From: a bacterium
GTDB taxonomy: Bacteria > Zhuqueibacterota > QNDG01 > JAGLOF01
Length of the DNA stretch: 64,000 bases
Assembly (NCBI GenBank): GCA_016934955.1
Contig: JAFGRY010000004.1
Coordinates: forward strand, 1-64,000
Direction: 5' to 3'
Below, piece by piece: positions 44,576-53,343 of this stretch. The translations under genes and the position numbers were made by a program. The notes beneath the pieces are model-generated. The model did no database searches and had not been told where the DNA came from. It saw only the letters and a program-made list of their open reading frames with translations. The stretch's first letter is position 1. Each line of letters begins with the position of its first letter.

Positions 44576-45862
44576 ATCTATACGACACAGAAAGAGAGAG
44601 CCCGGGAACGGGCGGTACTCGTCGGGGTGATACTCCCCGGCAGGGGAAGAGCCCAGGAGGAGGAGAGCCTCGTGGAGCTGACTGCGCTGGCCGAGACGGC
44701 CGGCGCCGACGTGGTCGCGGTGCTGATGCAGGCGCTGCCGGCTCCCAATGCCGCAACAGTGATCGGTCCCGGAAAACTCGCGGAACTGAAGCAGACCATT
44801 GATGAAACCGATGCCGACCTGGTGATATTTGACGCGGACCTCACGCCGGGGCAGATGAAAAACCTGCTGCAGAAGACGGAAAAAAAGATTGTCGACCGCA
44901 GCAGTCTCATCCTCGACATATTCGCCAGACATGCCAGGACCCATGAGGCGCAGCTCCAGGTGGAACTCGCCCAGATGGAGTACTATCTTCCCCGGCTGAC
45001 CCGCCAGTGGACACACCTCAGCAGACAGGAGGGAGGCATCGGCACCCGCGGGCCCACCCGCGGCCCGGGTGAGACCCAGCTTGAAGTCGACCGGCGTGCC
45101 GTGCGAAAACGGATAGCCTATCTCAGAAAAAAACTGGACAAGATCGAGCAGCAGCGGGAGACCCGGCGCAAGATCAGACAACACTATCAGAAAGTGGCGC
45201 TTGTCGGGTACACGAACGCGGGCAAATCGTCGCTCATGAACATGCTCACCGATGCGAATACGTTCGTGGAAGACAGGCTGTTTGCCACCCTCGATTCCAC
45301 CATCAGAACCCTGGTCCTGGAAGACAGCCGGGAGGTGCTCCTGATCGATACCGTGGGATTTATTAAAAAGCTGCCCACGCATCTTGTCGCATCGTTTCGC
45401 AGTACGCTCAATGAAACCGCTGATGCCGATATCCTCATGCACGTGGTCGATGTCAGTCATCCCGCGTTTGAAGAGCAGATCGCCGTTGTCCTGGACATCC
45501 TCGGCGACCTGGGGATTTCCGGCAGGCCGCTGCTCACCGTATTCAACAAGATCGACAGGCTGAAGGACCGCGGCCTGCTCACGGAACTGGCGGAGCGGTA
45601 TCCGCAGAGCGTGTTTACGTCGGCCACCAGCGGAATGGGAAGCACCGCGCTTCGCTCCGAACTGCGTGAGATACTGAGCAAGAGTGAAAAGAGCGGGACA
45701 CTGACTGTGCCCGCAAGCGCCAGCAGGCTGCTGGCGTACATGCATGAGAAAGCGGTTGTCACGGAAATCCGCTGGGAAGGGAACACCGCCCGGGTGACGT
45801 TTCGCGCGGCCCCGGATGTCTACAATAAAATAATGACCATGGCGAAAGGTGTAAGGGAATGA
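44576..45862 (+). CDS. hflX: Ribosome-associated GTPase HflX; apparent AUC start
   Basis: The 428-residue GTPase has the HflX N-terminal domain (ERAVLVGVILPGRG, DADLVIFDADLTPGQ), the coiled GTRGPTRGPGETQLEVDRR, the G1 motif GYTNAGKSSLMN, DTVGFI and NKID. HflX splits stalled ribosomes and aids recovery from heat stress. The conserved KERARERAVLVGV region runs upstream of GTG 44627 with no ATG, GTG or TTG in frame. An ATC at 44576, 8 bases after a good AAAGGAG ribosome site, is the best start. If GTG 44627 is used, the first beta strand is lost. It begins 1 base after the BatA-like stop. Confidence 0.9.
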   Translation: MYTTQKERARERAVLVGVILPGRGRAQEEESLVELTALAETAGADVVAVLMQALPAPNAATVIGPGKLAELKQTIDETDADLVIFDADLTPGQMKNLLQKTEKKIVDRSSLILDIFARHARTHEAQLQVELAQMEYYLPRLTRQWTHLSRQEGGIGTRGPTRGPGETQLEVDRRAVRKRIAYLRKKLDKIEQQRETRRKIRQHYQKVALVGYTNAGKSSLMNMLTDANTFVEDRLFATLDSTIRTLVLEDSREVLLIDTVGFIKKLPTHLVASFRSTLNETADADILMHVVDVSHPAFEEQIAVVLDILGDLGISGRPLLTVFNKIDRLKDRGLLTELAERYPQSVFTSATSGMGSTALRSELREILSKSEKSGTLTVPASASRLLAYMHEKAVVTEIRWEGNTARVTFRAAPDVYNKIMTMAKGVRE

Positions 45863-47217
45863 GAGTACTGGTCGTCGATGACGATGCAAGAATCCGTTCG
45901 AGCCTGAAAGGGCTTCTCGAAGACGAGTCGTATGAGGTCACGGCCTGCGGGAGCGGCGAGGAGGCTGTCGACTGCGTGCGTGAAGAACGGTATGATGCGG
46001 TAATTCTCGATGTCATGCTCCCGGGTATGGACGGACTGCAGACGCTCAAGCACATTATCGCCTCCCGCCCCGCACTCAAGGTCCTGATGATGTCGGGTCA
46101 GGCCAGTCTTTCCATCGCGGTGGAGGCGACACGGTCGGGCGCCGTTGATTTTTTTGAAAAGCCGGTCAACGGTGACCGGGTTCTGCTTGCCCTGCGGCAT
46201 ATTTACCGGGAGCAGACGCTTGAGAAACAGCTGAATTCCCTGCAGGCGCTGGTTGACCGGGAGATGCAAATCATCGGCAAGTCCGCCTCCATGGAGCGGC
46301 TGATAGGAGACATCCGGCGTGCCGCGCCCACCGCAAGCAGAGTGCTGATCAGCGGGGAGAACGGGACGGGAAAGGAACTGGTCGCACGGACGGTCCATCG
46401 CCTGAGCAGCAGAAAAGAGGGCGCCTTCGTTACGCTCAACTGCGCGGCCATTCCCGCCGAACTGGTTGAAAGTGAGCTGTTCGGCCATGAAAAAGGAGCC
46501 TTTACCGGGGCGGTCGCGCGAAAAGCGGGCAAATTCGAGACCGCTGACGGCGGGACGCTGTTCCTCGATGAAATCGGCGATATGTCGCTGTCGGCTCAGG
46601 CGAAGCTCCTGCGGGTACTCCAGGAGAATGAAGCCGTCCGTGTCGGCGGCACCGAACCGTACGCTTTCGACGTGCGGGTCATCGCGGCAACGAACAAGAA
46701 TCTGAAGGAAGAGATCGCCGGCGGCCGATTTCGCGAGGATCTTTTTTACCGGCTTAATGTGATCCCCCTGACCGTGCCGCCTCTCAGGGAGCGGCTCGGG
46801 GATGTGCCGCTGCTTGCCGCGCATTTCATCAGGATGATCGGTTCCCGGTCCGCGGTGAAAGCCCGCAGCTTTTCGGACGATGCGCTCACCGCCCTGGCCG
46901 CATACTCCTGGCCGGGAAATGTAAGGGAACTGCACAATACCGTGGAACGGCTGATGATCATGCATCCCGCTGAAATAATCACCGGGGCGGATGTCGCCCG
47001 GATTCTTCCCGGAGAGGAGACTCCTCCTCCTGCGGTGGGTGTCGTTCCCGCTGACAGTGACAAATCGTTCCGGGAACAGGTGGAAGATTTCGAACGGCGG
47101 GTACTGGAGAGCGGATACCGGCGTACAAACGGCAACGTCTCCGAGCTTTCCCGAGTGCTGAAAATGGATAGAGCGAATCTGCACCGTAAGCTGAAACAGT
47201 TCGGCATCAAACCCTGA
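45859..47217 (+). CDS. Sigma-54-dependent response regulator (NtrC family)
   Basis: The 452-residue protein has an N-terminal receiver (acidic DDD near 7-9, phosphoacceptor Asp51 in [13 protein letters not shown]), an AAA+ domain with Walker A GENGTGKE (166-173), the sigma-54 contact loop GAFTGA (213-218), [14 protein letters not shown] and NKNLKEEI, and a C-terminal Fis-type helix-turn-helix ([24 protein letters not shown]). It would activate transcription with RpoN. It overlaps hflX by four bases. Directly downstream lies a near-consensus -24/-12 promoter with upstream palindromes. No histidine kinase gene is adjacent. Confidence 0.95.
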   Translation: MRVLVVDDDARIRSSLKGLLEDESYEVTACGSGEEAVDCVREERYDAVILDVMLPGMDGLQTLKHIIASRPALKVLMMSGQASLSIAVEATRSGAVDFFEKPVNGDRVLLALRHIYREQTLEKQLNSLQALVDREMQIIGKSASMERLIGDIRRAAPTASRVLISGENGTGKELVARTVHRLSSRKEGAFVTLNCAAIPAELVESELFGHEKGAFTGAVARKAGKFETADGGTLFLDEIGDMSLSAQAKLLRVLQENEAVRVGGTEPYAFDVRVIAATNKNLKEEIAGGRFREDLFYRLNVIPLTVPPLRERLGDVPLLAAHFIRMIGSRSAVKARSFSDDALTALAAYSWPGNVRELHNTVERLMIMHPAEIITGADVARILPGEETPPPAVGVVPADSDKSFREQVEDFERRVLESGYRRTNGNVSELSRVLKMDRANLHRKLKQFGIKP

Positions 47218-47265
47218 GCCCCCGCGGGCCGCATCCGGCAGTGTTCCGCCGCTTGTGTCTCAACG

Positions 47266-47277
47266 CCACACGTGTGG
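47266..47277. promoter_or_regulatory. Candidate upstream activator site 1 (perfect palindrome)
   Basis: The 12-base CCACACGTGTGG is a perfect palindrome about 125 bases upstream of the -24/-12 promoter. It is a plausible dimer site for the adjacent NtrC-like protein, by position only. Confidence 0.5.
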
Positions 47278-47298
47278 TATATGGACTGTGTTGTTTTA

Positions 47299-47310
47299 CT
47301 ACACATGGGG
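47299..47310. promoter_or_regulatory. Candidate upstream activator site 2
   Basis: CTACACATGGGG matches nine of twelve bases of the first palindrome. The centres are 33 bases apart, about three helical turns, as expected for paired enhancer sites. Confidence 0.4.
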
Positions 47311-47399
47311 TGCCGACTCTTCATCCCCTCCAATTTTTCCCCTCCTGCATTATCAATAAAAACAGTGTCTTGCAATAAATCCTCAAAAAAGCTGATCTA

Positions 47400-47415
47400 T
47401 GGCATGGGGCTTGCC
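47400..47415 (+). promoter_or_regulatory. Sigma-54 (-24/-12) promoter of the envelope module
   Basis: TGGCATG, four bases, TTGCC: the -24 GG (47401-47402) and -12 GC (47413-47414) have exact spacing. Only the sixth base of the first box and the last base differ from the TGGCACG-N4-TTGCA/T consensus. The expected start is about 47426, some 30 bases before the ATG at 47458. Confidence 0.75.
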
Positions 47416-47457
47416 TGCAGATATGGTGACAGAACAACCGACAGAGAGGAGACGGCA

Positions 47458-48714
47458 ATGAAATCACGAGACAAAAAACAGCTTATCTTTCTGGTGCTTG
47501 CGGCATTGATCCTGGTTTTCATCATGAGTTCGTTCCTGGTGACGACGGCCAATGCCCAGTCGTTCGGCGGCACCATGCGGCAGAACGGTGAATGGGACTG
47601 GGACGGGGACTGGGACCGGTATGACAGAACGTCCCCGCTCATCAGATATAACCGGGTCGAGGGCCTGCTCCTCGGGTTCACCGTTAACCGTGATTACTGG
47701 CGGGACCGTCGACCGGTGTCTCCCATAGTATTCGGTGACGTCGGATACGCTTTTTCCGCCAAGGAGCTTGAGTATCAGGTGGGACTGGAACAGGGCTTCA
47801 CGAGAGGAAACCGTTTCGCGATCGGCGCCGAGCACCATCGGCGCATCACCACTCCGGACAACTGGTTTATTTCGGAGGATGAAAATTCACTTGCCGCCTT
47901 CCTGATAAAAGAAGACTTTTGCGACTACTACCTGAGTGAGGGCGGATCAGTCTATTTTACCCAACGTATCGGGCGGTCCCTGGAAATAAGCGGTGGCTAC
48001 TCCTTTGAACGGTTCGATTCACTGGAGGTAAACACGAAATGGTCGCTGTTCGGAAAAAACAAGAAGTTCCGGGATAATCCTGCGATGGATGCCGGTGTCG
48101 TGAACAGCATCCGGGGATCGCTGGTCTTCGACACCCGGAGAAACGCGCGCTACACGGCACGCGGCTGGTATGCTGAAATCGATTTTGAGCACGCCGGTGA
48201 AGACCTGGGGGGTGATTTCACGTTCGACAGGCTGGTCGCGGACATTCGCCGGTATCAGCCTCTCGGATTCGACCTCGGCATCGATTTCCGTCTGCGGGCC
48301 GGTACGGCTTCGGGAATGCTCCCCTTCGAGAAAAGCTATCACCTGGGAGGGATCGGCACCCTGCGGGGCTACCCGTACAAGAGTTTCCCTGCCGGTTTTG
48401 AGATACCGGGCGGTAACCGTATGCTGCTGGCGCAGGTGGAATACCGGCTGGGAGAAAGCAACTTTGACGGGTTTCTTGACCTGGGTCTTTTTGACATTTT
48501 CAATCTCGTTCTCTTCGCTGATGCAGGCTGGGTGGGATATGCCGAACCTGATGCGGGTCTTCTTGATGGCTTCGGGGGTCTCTCCTGGGAGGATTTCAGA
48601 AGCGATGCAGGCATTGCGTTCACCAGCGGCAATGTGCGGTTCGAGATTGCCCGCAGGCTCGATACCGGCCACAAGCCGTTTCGCTTTTATTTCAGGATCA
48701 CCCGGCCGTTCTGA
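47458..48714 (+). CDS. BamA/TamA-type surface antigen barrel protein
   Basis: The 418-residue product has a signal peptide (LIFLVLAALILVFIMSSFLVTTANAQ). It matches the 16-strand C-terminal Bac_surface_Ag domain: RGSLVFDTRRNARYTARGWYAEI, LGGIGTLRGYPYKSFP (the RGY loop motif region) and a terminal FRFYFRITRPF. POTRA domains are absent: only ~70 residues separate the signal from the barrel. BamA/TamA-type barrels insert or export outer-membrane proteins; the lack of POTRA domains makes insertion unlikely without partners. The ATG at 47458 is preceded by GAGAGGA. It lies right after the sigma-54 promoter and opens the module. Confidence 0.8.
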   Translation: MKSRDKKQLIFLVLAALILVFIMSSFLVTTANAQSFGGTMRQNGEWDWDGDWDRYDRTSPLIRYNRVEGLLLGFTVNRDYWRDRRPVSPIVFGDVGYAFSAKELEYQVGLEQGFTRGNRFAIGAEHHRRITTPDNWFISEDENSLAAFLIKEDFCDYYLSEGGSVYFTQRIGRSLEISGGYSFERFDSLEVNTKWSLFGKNKKFRDNPAMDAGVVNSIRGSLVFDTRRNARYTARGWYAEIDFEHAGEDLGGDFTFDRLVADIRRYQPLGFDLGIDFRLRAGTASGMLPFEKSYHLGGIGTLRGYPYKSFPAGFEIPGGNRMLLAQVEYRLGESNFDGFLDLGLFDIFNLVLFADAGWVGYAEPDAGLLDGFGGLSWEDFRSDAGIAFTSGNVRFEIARRLDTGHKPFRFYFRITRPF

Positions 48715-48816
48715 GCGGATACCCGGCCCAAAAACTGTGTAACTATTTCCCTGGGCCCTTCGTAGACAAAGGGAGCAACAATCAGGGATACATCGGACAA
48801 GTGCCTGGAGGAACCC

Positions 48817-49683
48817 ATGAAGAGATCACTGCTTCTGTATGCATGCCTTGTTATCACCGCGGCCGGGACGGCTGCCGGACAGCGTCAGCAGATGAGGCAT
48901 ATCGAAAAACGATTCACCGCGGAGACGGATCGCCCGCTCGAGCTGATTCTGGATGTTGATGCCGGAGAAGTCCATATCACCAGGGGCTCCACCGACAGGG
49001 ATGTAGTGATTGATATTTCCTATACGGAAGATACATTCAGGGAGCGGCTCGATTTCGACACCAACCGGAACCGGGTGACCGTCGAACTGGATACGAAGAG
49101 CTGGAAGCGGATAGGAAAAGATCATGATGATGACACCTGGTCCCGGGTAACATTGGAAATTCCCGACGGTGTCGATGTCCTGTTTGATTCCCGGCTGAAG
49201 GCAGGGGAAGTGGATATGGACCTTGGCGGTATCCGTCTGCGTGAATTCACGCTTTCGATGTGGGCGGGTGAAACCGATATCCGTTTCAGTGAACCGAACC
49301 CGGTTATCATGGATATGCTCGATATAAACGCCAAGGTGGGCGAGTGCACGCTGTCCGACCTCGGCAACACCAGGTTTCGCACGGCCGAGATCAACGGCGG
49401 TATCGGAGAGCTTTCTGTCGATTTCAACGGAGCCCTGCTGCCCGGCTCGCGGGCTGACGTCGATCTGGATATCGGGGAAGCATCGGTGTACGTTCCTGAT
49501 GCCGCGGGTGTGAAACTGATGATCGGCGGCATGTTCAGCTTTATGTCGAGCAAGCGCATCGACTCCGGATTCAGAAAACGGGGAAGGGCTTACTACAACG
49601 ACCGCTTTACGAGTGAGGAACAGGGATTCCAGCTGAGAATCACTCCCGGACTGGGTGAGCTGTCGGTAACGCTCGATGAATAG
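48817..49683 (+). CDS. Exported DUF4097-like beta-solenoid protein with GE turns
   Basis: The 288-residue product has a signal peptide (LLLYACLVITAAGTAAGQ). The mature part is a run of short strands with a turn of the GE type: DAGEVHI, KAGEVDM, WAGETDI, KVGECTL, GIGELSV, DIGEASV and GLGELSV, seven turns in all. This is a LiaF/DUF4097 (toastrack) style beta-helix. Such proteins in other phyla sit in the envelope and are linked to stress response, but the role is unknown. It is preceded by GGAGG. It lies 102 bases after the barrel gene and begins a cluster of related proteins. Confidence 0.8.
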   Translation: MKRSLLLYACLVITAAGTAAGQRQQMRHIEKRFTAETDRPLELILDVDAGEVHITRGSTDRDVVIDISYTEDTFRERLDFDTNRNRVTVELDTKSWKRIGKDHDDDTWSRVTLEIPDGVDVLFDSRLKAGEVDMDLGGIRLREFTLSMWAGETDIRFSEPNPVIMDMLDINAKVGECTLSDLGNTRFRTAEINGGIGELSVDFNGALLPGSRADVDLDIGEASVYVPDAAGVKLMIGGMFSFMSSKRIDSGFRKRGRAYYNDRFTSEEQGFQLRITPGLGELSVTLDE

Positions 49684-49713
49684 AATGTCTGTCAAGGAAG
49701 CGGGGTAAATATC

Positions 49714-50715
49714 ATGACTATAACACGACCGGGGATAGCGGTTCTCCTCATTGCGATGACAGCCGCAGCCTTCGCCGGGGCTGAAGAAGTACGGAAAGTG
49801 GTCGAAGAACAGTATCGGATCGCTGACGGCGGAGAAGTGAAATTGACGGGGAACGCAGGCGATGTGACCATTGCGGGCTGGGATAATGAGTATATCCAGC
49901 TGACGATGACCAAGCGGGCCTGGGGAGATACTGAAGCGGAGGCCGAAGACAACCTGCGTGATATCAACGTACTCGTTCAGGAGTTCAGGGATCGTCTGGT
50001 CATCAGGGAAAGATCTGTTTCGAACGACCGGCATTTCACCATTTTCGATCTCTTTGACGGAGATTTCTGGTCCGAGCAGCGCTGGCGCCGCCGGCAGGTC
50101 GATTATGATCTGAAAGTGCCGCGACACACGGCGCTCACGGTCAGCAGCGATGAAGGTGATGTGAACATAAGCGGTATCGAGGCCGGGATAACGCTTTCGG
50201 TGGATGAAGGCGATGCCGACCTCTCGGGGATCGTTGCGGACATGCTTGATGTCGAGCTTGATGAGGGGCGCGTTTTCCTGCAGGACTCGAAAGAGGCCGG
50301 GCACGGGCACTGGAGCATCGAGACCGATGAAGGAAGAATACACGTGCAGCATATCGCTGTCCGAGAACTGGATCTGAGCAGCGACGAGGGCGATATTACT
50401 GTGGAGAATGCCGAGATGCGAAAGCTCTGGCTCACCGTTGATGAAGGTGATATCTATGTGGAGCTGCATCCCGCGGACGGGAGTGATTACCGCCTTGAAT
50501 CAGATGAGGGGGATATCGAGATCGTTCTGCCCGCCGGGCCCGATATCGAGCTGAGACTGCGTTCCGAAGAGGGTATCATCGAGTCCGATTTTACTGTGAC
50601 TGTGAGGGAGCGTGACGGCGGAGAAATGACGGAAACGCGGCTGGGCAACGGGGGGGCTTATTTGAAAGCGGCGGCGGAAGACGGAGATATTCTGCTGCTT
50701 CAACGAAAACGGTAA
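49714..50715 (+). CDS. Exported DUF4097-like beta-solenoid protein with DEGD turns
   Basis: The 333-residue product has a signal peptide (IAVLLIAMTAAAFAGAEE). After an N-terminal part with strands (VKLTGNAGDVTIAGWDN) the C-terminal ~190 residues repeat a DEG turn roughly every 20 residues: SSDEGDVNI, SVDEGDADL, ELDEGRVFL, ETDEGRIHV, SSDEGDITV, TVDEGDIYV, ESDEGDIEI and RSEEGIIES. The turns form an acidic face. It is a paralogue in style of the neighbours at 48817 and 52490, so the three may stack or pair in the envelope. It is followed by 12 bases before the next gene. Confidence 0.8.
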   Translation: MTITRPGIAVLLIAMTAAAFAGAEEVRKVVEEQYRIADGGEVKLTGNAGDVTIAGWDNEYIQLTMTKRAWGDTEAEAEDNLRDINVLVQEFRDRLVIRERSVSNDRHFTIFDLFDGDFWSEQRWRRRQVDYDLKVPRHTALTVSSDEGDVNISGIEAGITLSVDEGDADLSGIVADMLDVELDEGRVFLQDSKEAGHGHWSIETDEGRIHVQHIAVRELDLSSDEGDITVENAEMRKLWLTVDEGDIYVELHPADGSDYRLESDEGDIEIVLPAGPDIELRLRSEEGIIESDFTVTVRERDGGEMTETRLGNGGAYLKAAAEDGDILLLQRKR

Positions 50716-50727
50716 CAGGTGGTCGAC

Positions 50728-52440
50728 ATGAAAAAATGTACTCTGATCGGTATACTGGCCATATGCGCTTTTACGGGTGGAGTCACCGCCCAGGAAGTGA
50801 AAATTCTCGATTTGCATAATTTTCGCCACTATCATTACGACGAACGGGCGCTGCAGCTGGGTAAAACGCTGGATCTGCACATCGAAGCTGTGGGGGCCAG
50901 TGACCGCTGGCAGGAGAATATGGTCGCGTACGCCTGGATACTGAACGCTGAAACCAGGCAGACCGTGTGGGAACTCACCGCTGACAATTCAGAGCGGACA
51001 CACAGCCGCTACACCCGCAGGGCCGATGACAGGATTACGCTCCCGCAGGGCACCTATGAAGTCTATTACGCGGTCGCCTTCGGGGGAATCAATACGAAAA
51101 ATTATGAAGATTTCGGAGATTTTATCGAGGATCTGTTCAGCGGCTTCAGTAAGGGCGGGGAAATGAACAGGGATGCCGATGATTGGGGTGTGCAGGTCTA
51201 CATCGACGATGATGACGCACGCTATGCCGAAATCGTACCGATGCGTGATTTCGCCGACCCACTGGTGAAACTGTGTCCCCTGGGTGACGATGAATATGAA
51301 AAACAGGGATTTACGCTTACGAAAGATACCAAATTACGCCTCTATGCCATCGGCGAAGGGGTGGACGGCGAAATGTATGATTACGGATGGATCACCAACG
51401 GCCGCACGGGCGAGACGGTCTGGGAAATGAAATTCCGCGGAACCGATTGGGCCGGCGGCGCGGAAAAAAACAGAATCGCGGATGAGACCATCCCCCTGGA
51501 CAAAGGCGATTATGTCGTTTCGTTTGTGACCGACGGCTCTCACTCATATGAAAAATGGAACATGATGCCCCCGAAAGATCCGCGGCACTGGGGCATTACC
51601 ATCACCGCTGCTGACAAATCGCAGTCTCTTTCCACATTCGCCAAAGAGTATTCACCCCGGGAAGCGGGGAATCTGATCGTCGATTTGACCCGGGCCGGGA
51701 ACAATTTTTTCGATGAACGGTCATTTACCCTTCTGCACGACGCAGAGCTGCGGGTTCGTTGTCTGGGAGAGATGACTTCAGGAAGGAATTTCGCCGATAC
51801 CGGCTATATAATGAACATAGACACCGGGGAGCGGGTATGGGAAATGACCCGAACGAATACCCGTCACGCCGGTGGCGCAGAGAAGAACAGAATGTTCGAC
51901 GGTCTGGTGAAACTCAGGGCGGGTAATTATAAAGTCGTCTATGTCACCGATGACTCGCACGCATACCGGCGCTGGAATTCCGCGGCACCCTATGATCCGA
52001 CTGCCTGGGGCATCACTGTCTGGGGTGGACCGGGATTCAATGACAGCTGGGTAGAAGCCTATTCACTCAAAGACGATCCAGATATTCTCGTTCATCTGGT
52101 CCGTGCCTTTGACAATGACCGTCTGCGGGGAAAATTCAGGCTCGACAAGTCGGCTGATGTCAGAATTTACGCCCTCGGTGAGCGGGACGGCAACGAGATG
52201 TGCGATTACGGCTGGATCGAAGACGCGGACGGGCATATCGTCTGGGAAATGAACGTGCGCAAGAGTCAGCCGGCGGGCGGCGCGGAAAAGAACCGGAAAT
52301 TCAACGATGTCATTCGACTCGATGCCGGCGACTATTATGTCTTTTACCGGACCGATGGATCCCATTCGTTCGAAGACTGGAACGACGATCCGCCGGATGA
52401 TCCGGGCAACTGGGGTATCACGGTCCGTCTCGAAAAGTAG
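50728..52440 (+). CDS. Exported protein of four tandem ~120-residue repeats, unrecognised domain
   Basis: The 570-residue product has a signal peptide (GILAICAFTGGVTAQ) and four copies of one domain, at residues ~24-149, 170-294, 316-432 and 453-570. Copies 2-4 share LRLYAIGE, DYGWI, VWEM, the invariant GGAEKNR, a LDKGDYVV-type strand, TDGSHSYEKWN and a closing DP--WGIT. Copy 1 is degenerate (no GGAEKNR) and has an insertion. I do not recognise the domain. The strands and conserved GGAEKNR and DGSH loops suggest a beta-sandwich with a ligand or metal site. It lies inside a run of solenoid genes after a sigma-54 promoter, so it is a candidate envelope sensor or scaffold. An earlier in-frame GTG at 50719 is less likely. 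Confidence 0.85.
   Translation: MKKCTLIGILAICAFTGGVTAQEVKILDLHNFRHYHYDERALQLGKTLDLHIEAVGASDRWQENMVAYAWILNAETRQTVWELTADNSERTHSRYTRRADDRITLPQGTYEVYYAVAFGGINTKNYEDFGDFIEDLFSGFSKGGEMNRDADDWGVQVYIDDDDARYAEIVPMRDFADPLVKLCPLGDDEYEKQGFTLTKDTKLRLYAIGEGVDGEMYDYGWITNGRTGETVWEMKFRGTDWAGGAEKNRIADETIPLDKGDYVVSFVTDGSHSYEKWNMMPPKDPRHWGITITAADKSQSLSTFAKEYSPREAGNLIVDLTRAGNNFFDERSFTLLHDAELRVRCLGEMTSGRNFADTGYIMNIDTGERVWEMTRTNTRHAGGAEKNRMFDGLVKLRAGNYKVVYVTDDSHAYRRWNSAAPYDPTAWGITVWGGPGFNDSWVEAYSLKDDPDILVHLVRAFDNDRLRGKFRLDKSADVRIYALGERDGNEMCDYGWIEDADGHIVWEMNVRKSQPAGGAEKNRKFNDVIRLDAGDYYVFYRTDGSHSFEDWNDDPPDDPGNWGITVRLEK
50797..52437 (+). repeat. Four tandem protein-domain repeats
   Basis: Approximate units: 50797-51174 (degenerate), 51235-51609, 51673-52023, 52084-52437. 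Copies 2-4 keep GGAEKNR, the DGSH/DDSH loop and a final WGIT. The copies diverge in DNA, so the duplication looks old. Confidence 0.75.
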
Positions 52441-52489
52441 GCGGCATTGACGGAGACGTTCAGATCAGGAGCGTGTAAGAGGAGATGGT

Positions 52490-53284
52490 ATGATAAGGAA
52501 CCATAGTATATGCCATGCAGCACTGTGCACAGTGCTGGGAGCGGGGCTGCTTTTCGCGGGAGTTGAAAAGAAGCATGTCAATAACATCATTCCCTTCAGA
52601 GCGGGCGGTGACGTGTCCGTGAAAAACACAAACGGAGAAATCGCGGTCTCCACCCATTCGGCCGAGACCGTGATCGTCGATGCCGATATCCGGGTCAGCG
52701 GCAAGAGCCGGGAGCGTGTCCGGGAGATGCTTGATCGCATCAGGATCGTCGCTGAACAGCGCGGGGACCGGCTGCACATCGAGGCCGATTACCCTAAAAG
52801 CAGGACCGGCGGTTTTTTCGGCTGGTTGTTCGGCAACAGCGTGAGTGTCAAGGTTGATTTTGCCGTTACCGTGCCCGAGAGATCGAATCTTGACGCCTCA
52901 TCGGTAAACGGAAAGATCGAGATAACCGGCGTCACCGGAGAGGTGCAGGGCGAAACCACCAATGGGTCCGTGAGAATCGCAGAGATCAGCGGCGCTATCC
53001 GGGCACGGTCCACCAACGGCTCCATCACCATCGATGTGGCCGATTTTCCCGCCGACGCCGGGATCTCCGCGCATACGGTCAACGGCAGCGTGAAGTGCTA
53101 CCTTCCGGAGCGGGTGGCAGCCGATTGCAGCGGGTCCACTGTCAACGGCGGCATTCGATCCGATTTTCCCCTCACGGTGTCCGGCAGATTCCTGAACAGG
53201 GATGTGGAGGGCACCATCAACGGCGGAGGCGGAAGAATAGAACTGAAGACCGTGAACGGCAGTGTGGGGATTCTCCACCGCTGA
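52490..53284 (+). CDS. Exported DUF4097-like beta-solenoid protein with NG turns
   Basis: The 264-residue product has a signal peptide (CTVLGAGLLFAG). From residue ~45 it repeats an NG turn: NTNGEIAV, SVNGKIEI, TTNGSVRI, STNGSITI, TVNGSVKC, TVNGGIRS, TINGGGG and TVNGSVGI. This gives eight rungs of a parallel-type solenoid with a neutral turn. It is the third solenoid gene of the cluster and closes the module before a strong terminator at 53344. Role unknown; DUF4097 proteins are linked to envelope stress in some Gram-positive bacteria. Confidence 0.8.
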   Translation: MIRNHSICHAALCTVLGAGLLFAGVEKKHVNNIIPFRAGGDVSVKNTNGEIAVSTHSAETVIVDADIRVSGKSRERVREMLDRIRIVAEQRGDRLHIEADYPKSRTGGFFGWLFGNSVSVKVDFAVTVPERSNLDASSVNGKIEITGVTGEVQGETTNGSVRIAEISGAIRARSTNGSITIDVADFPADAGISAHTVNGSVKCYLPERVAADCSGSTVNGGIRSDFPLTVSGRFLNRDVEGTINGGGGRIELKTVNGSVGILHR

Positions 53285-53343
53285 CGCAGACGGGCACAGG
53301 GGATCGATGATTTCTCCTCCAGGCTGAAACACTCATCCCCTTC

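Noticed and set aside
44321..45889. A 522-residue minus-strand frame opposite hflX
   Set aside because: Shadow of hflX; low-complexity Arg/Pro/Gly with no motif.
47272..47457. N-terminal extension of the BamA-like protein from an upstream ATG
   Set aside because: It would place the sigma-54 promoter within coding sequence and lacks a signal peptide at its start. ATG 47458 has a ribosome site and a signal peptide.
48826..50469. A 547-residue open frame on the minus strand opposite the solenoid genes
   Set aside because: It spans two good genes with signal peptides and shows no domain pattern.
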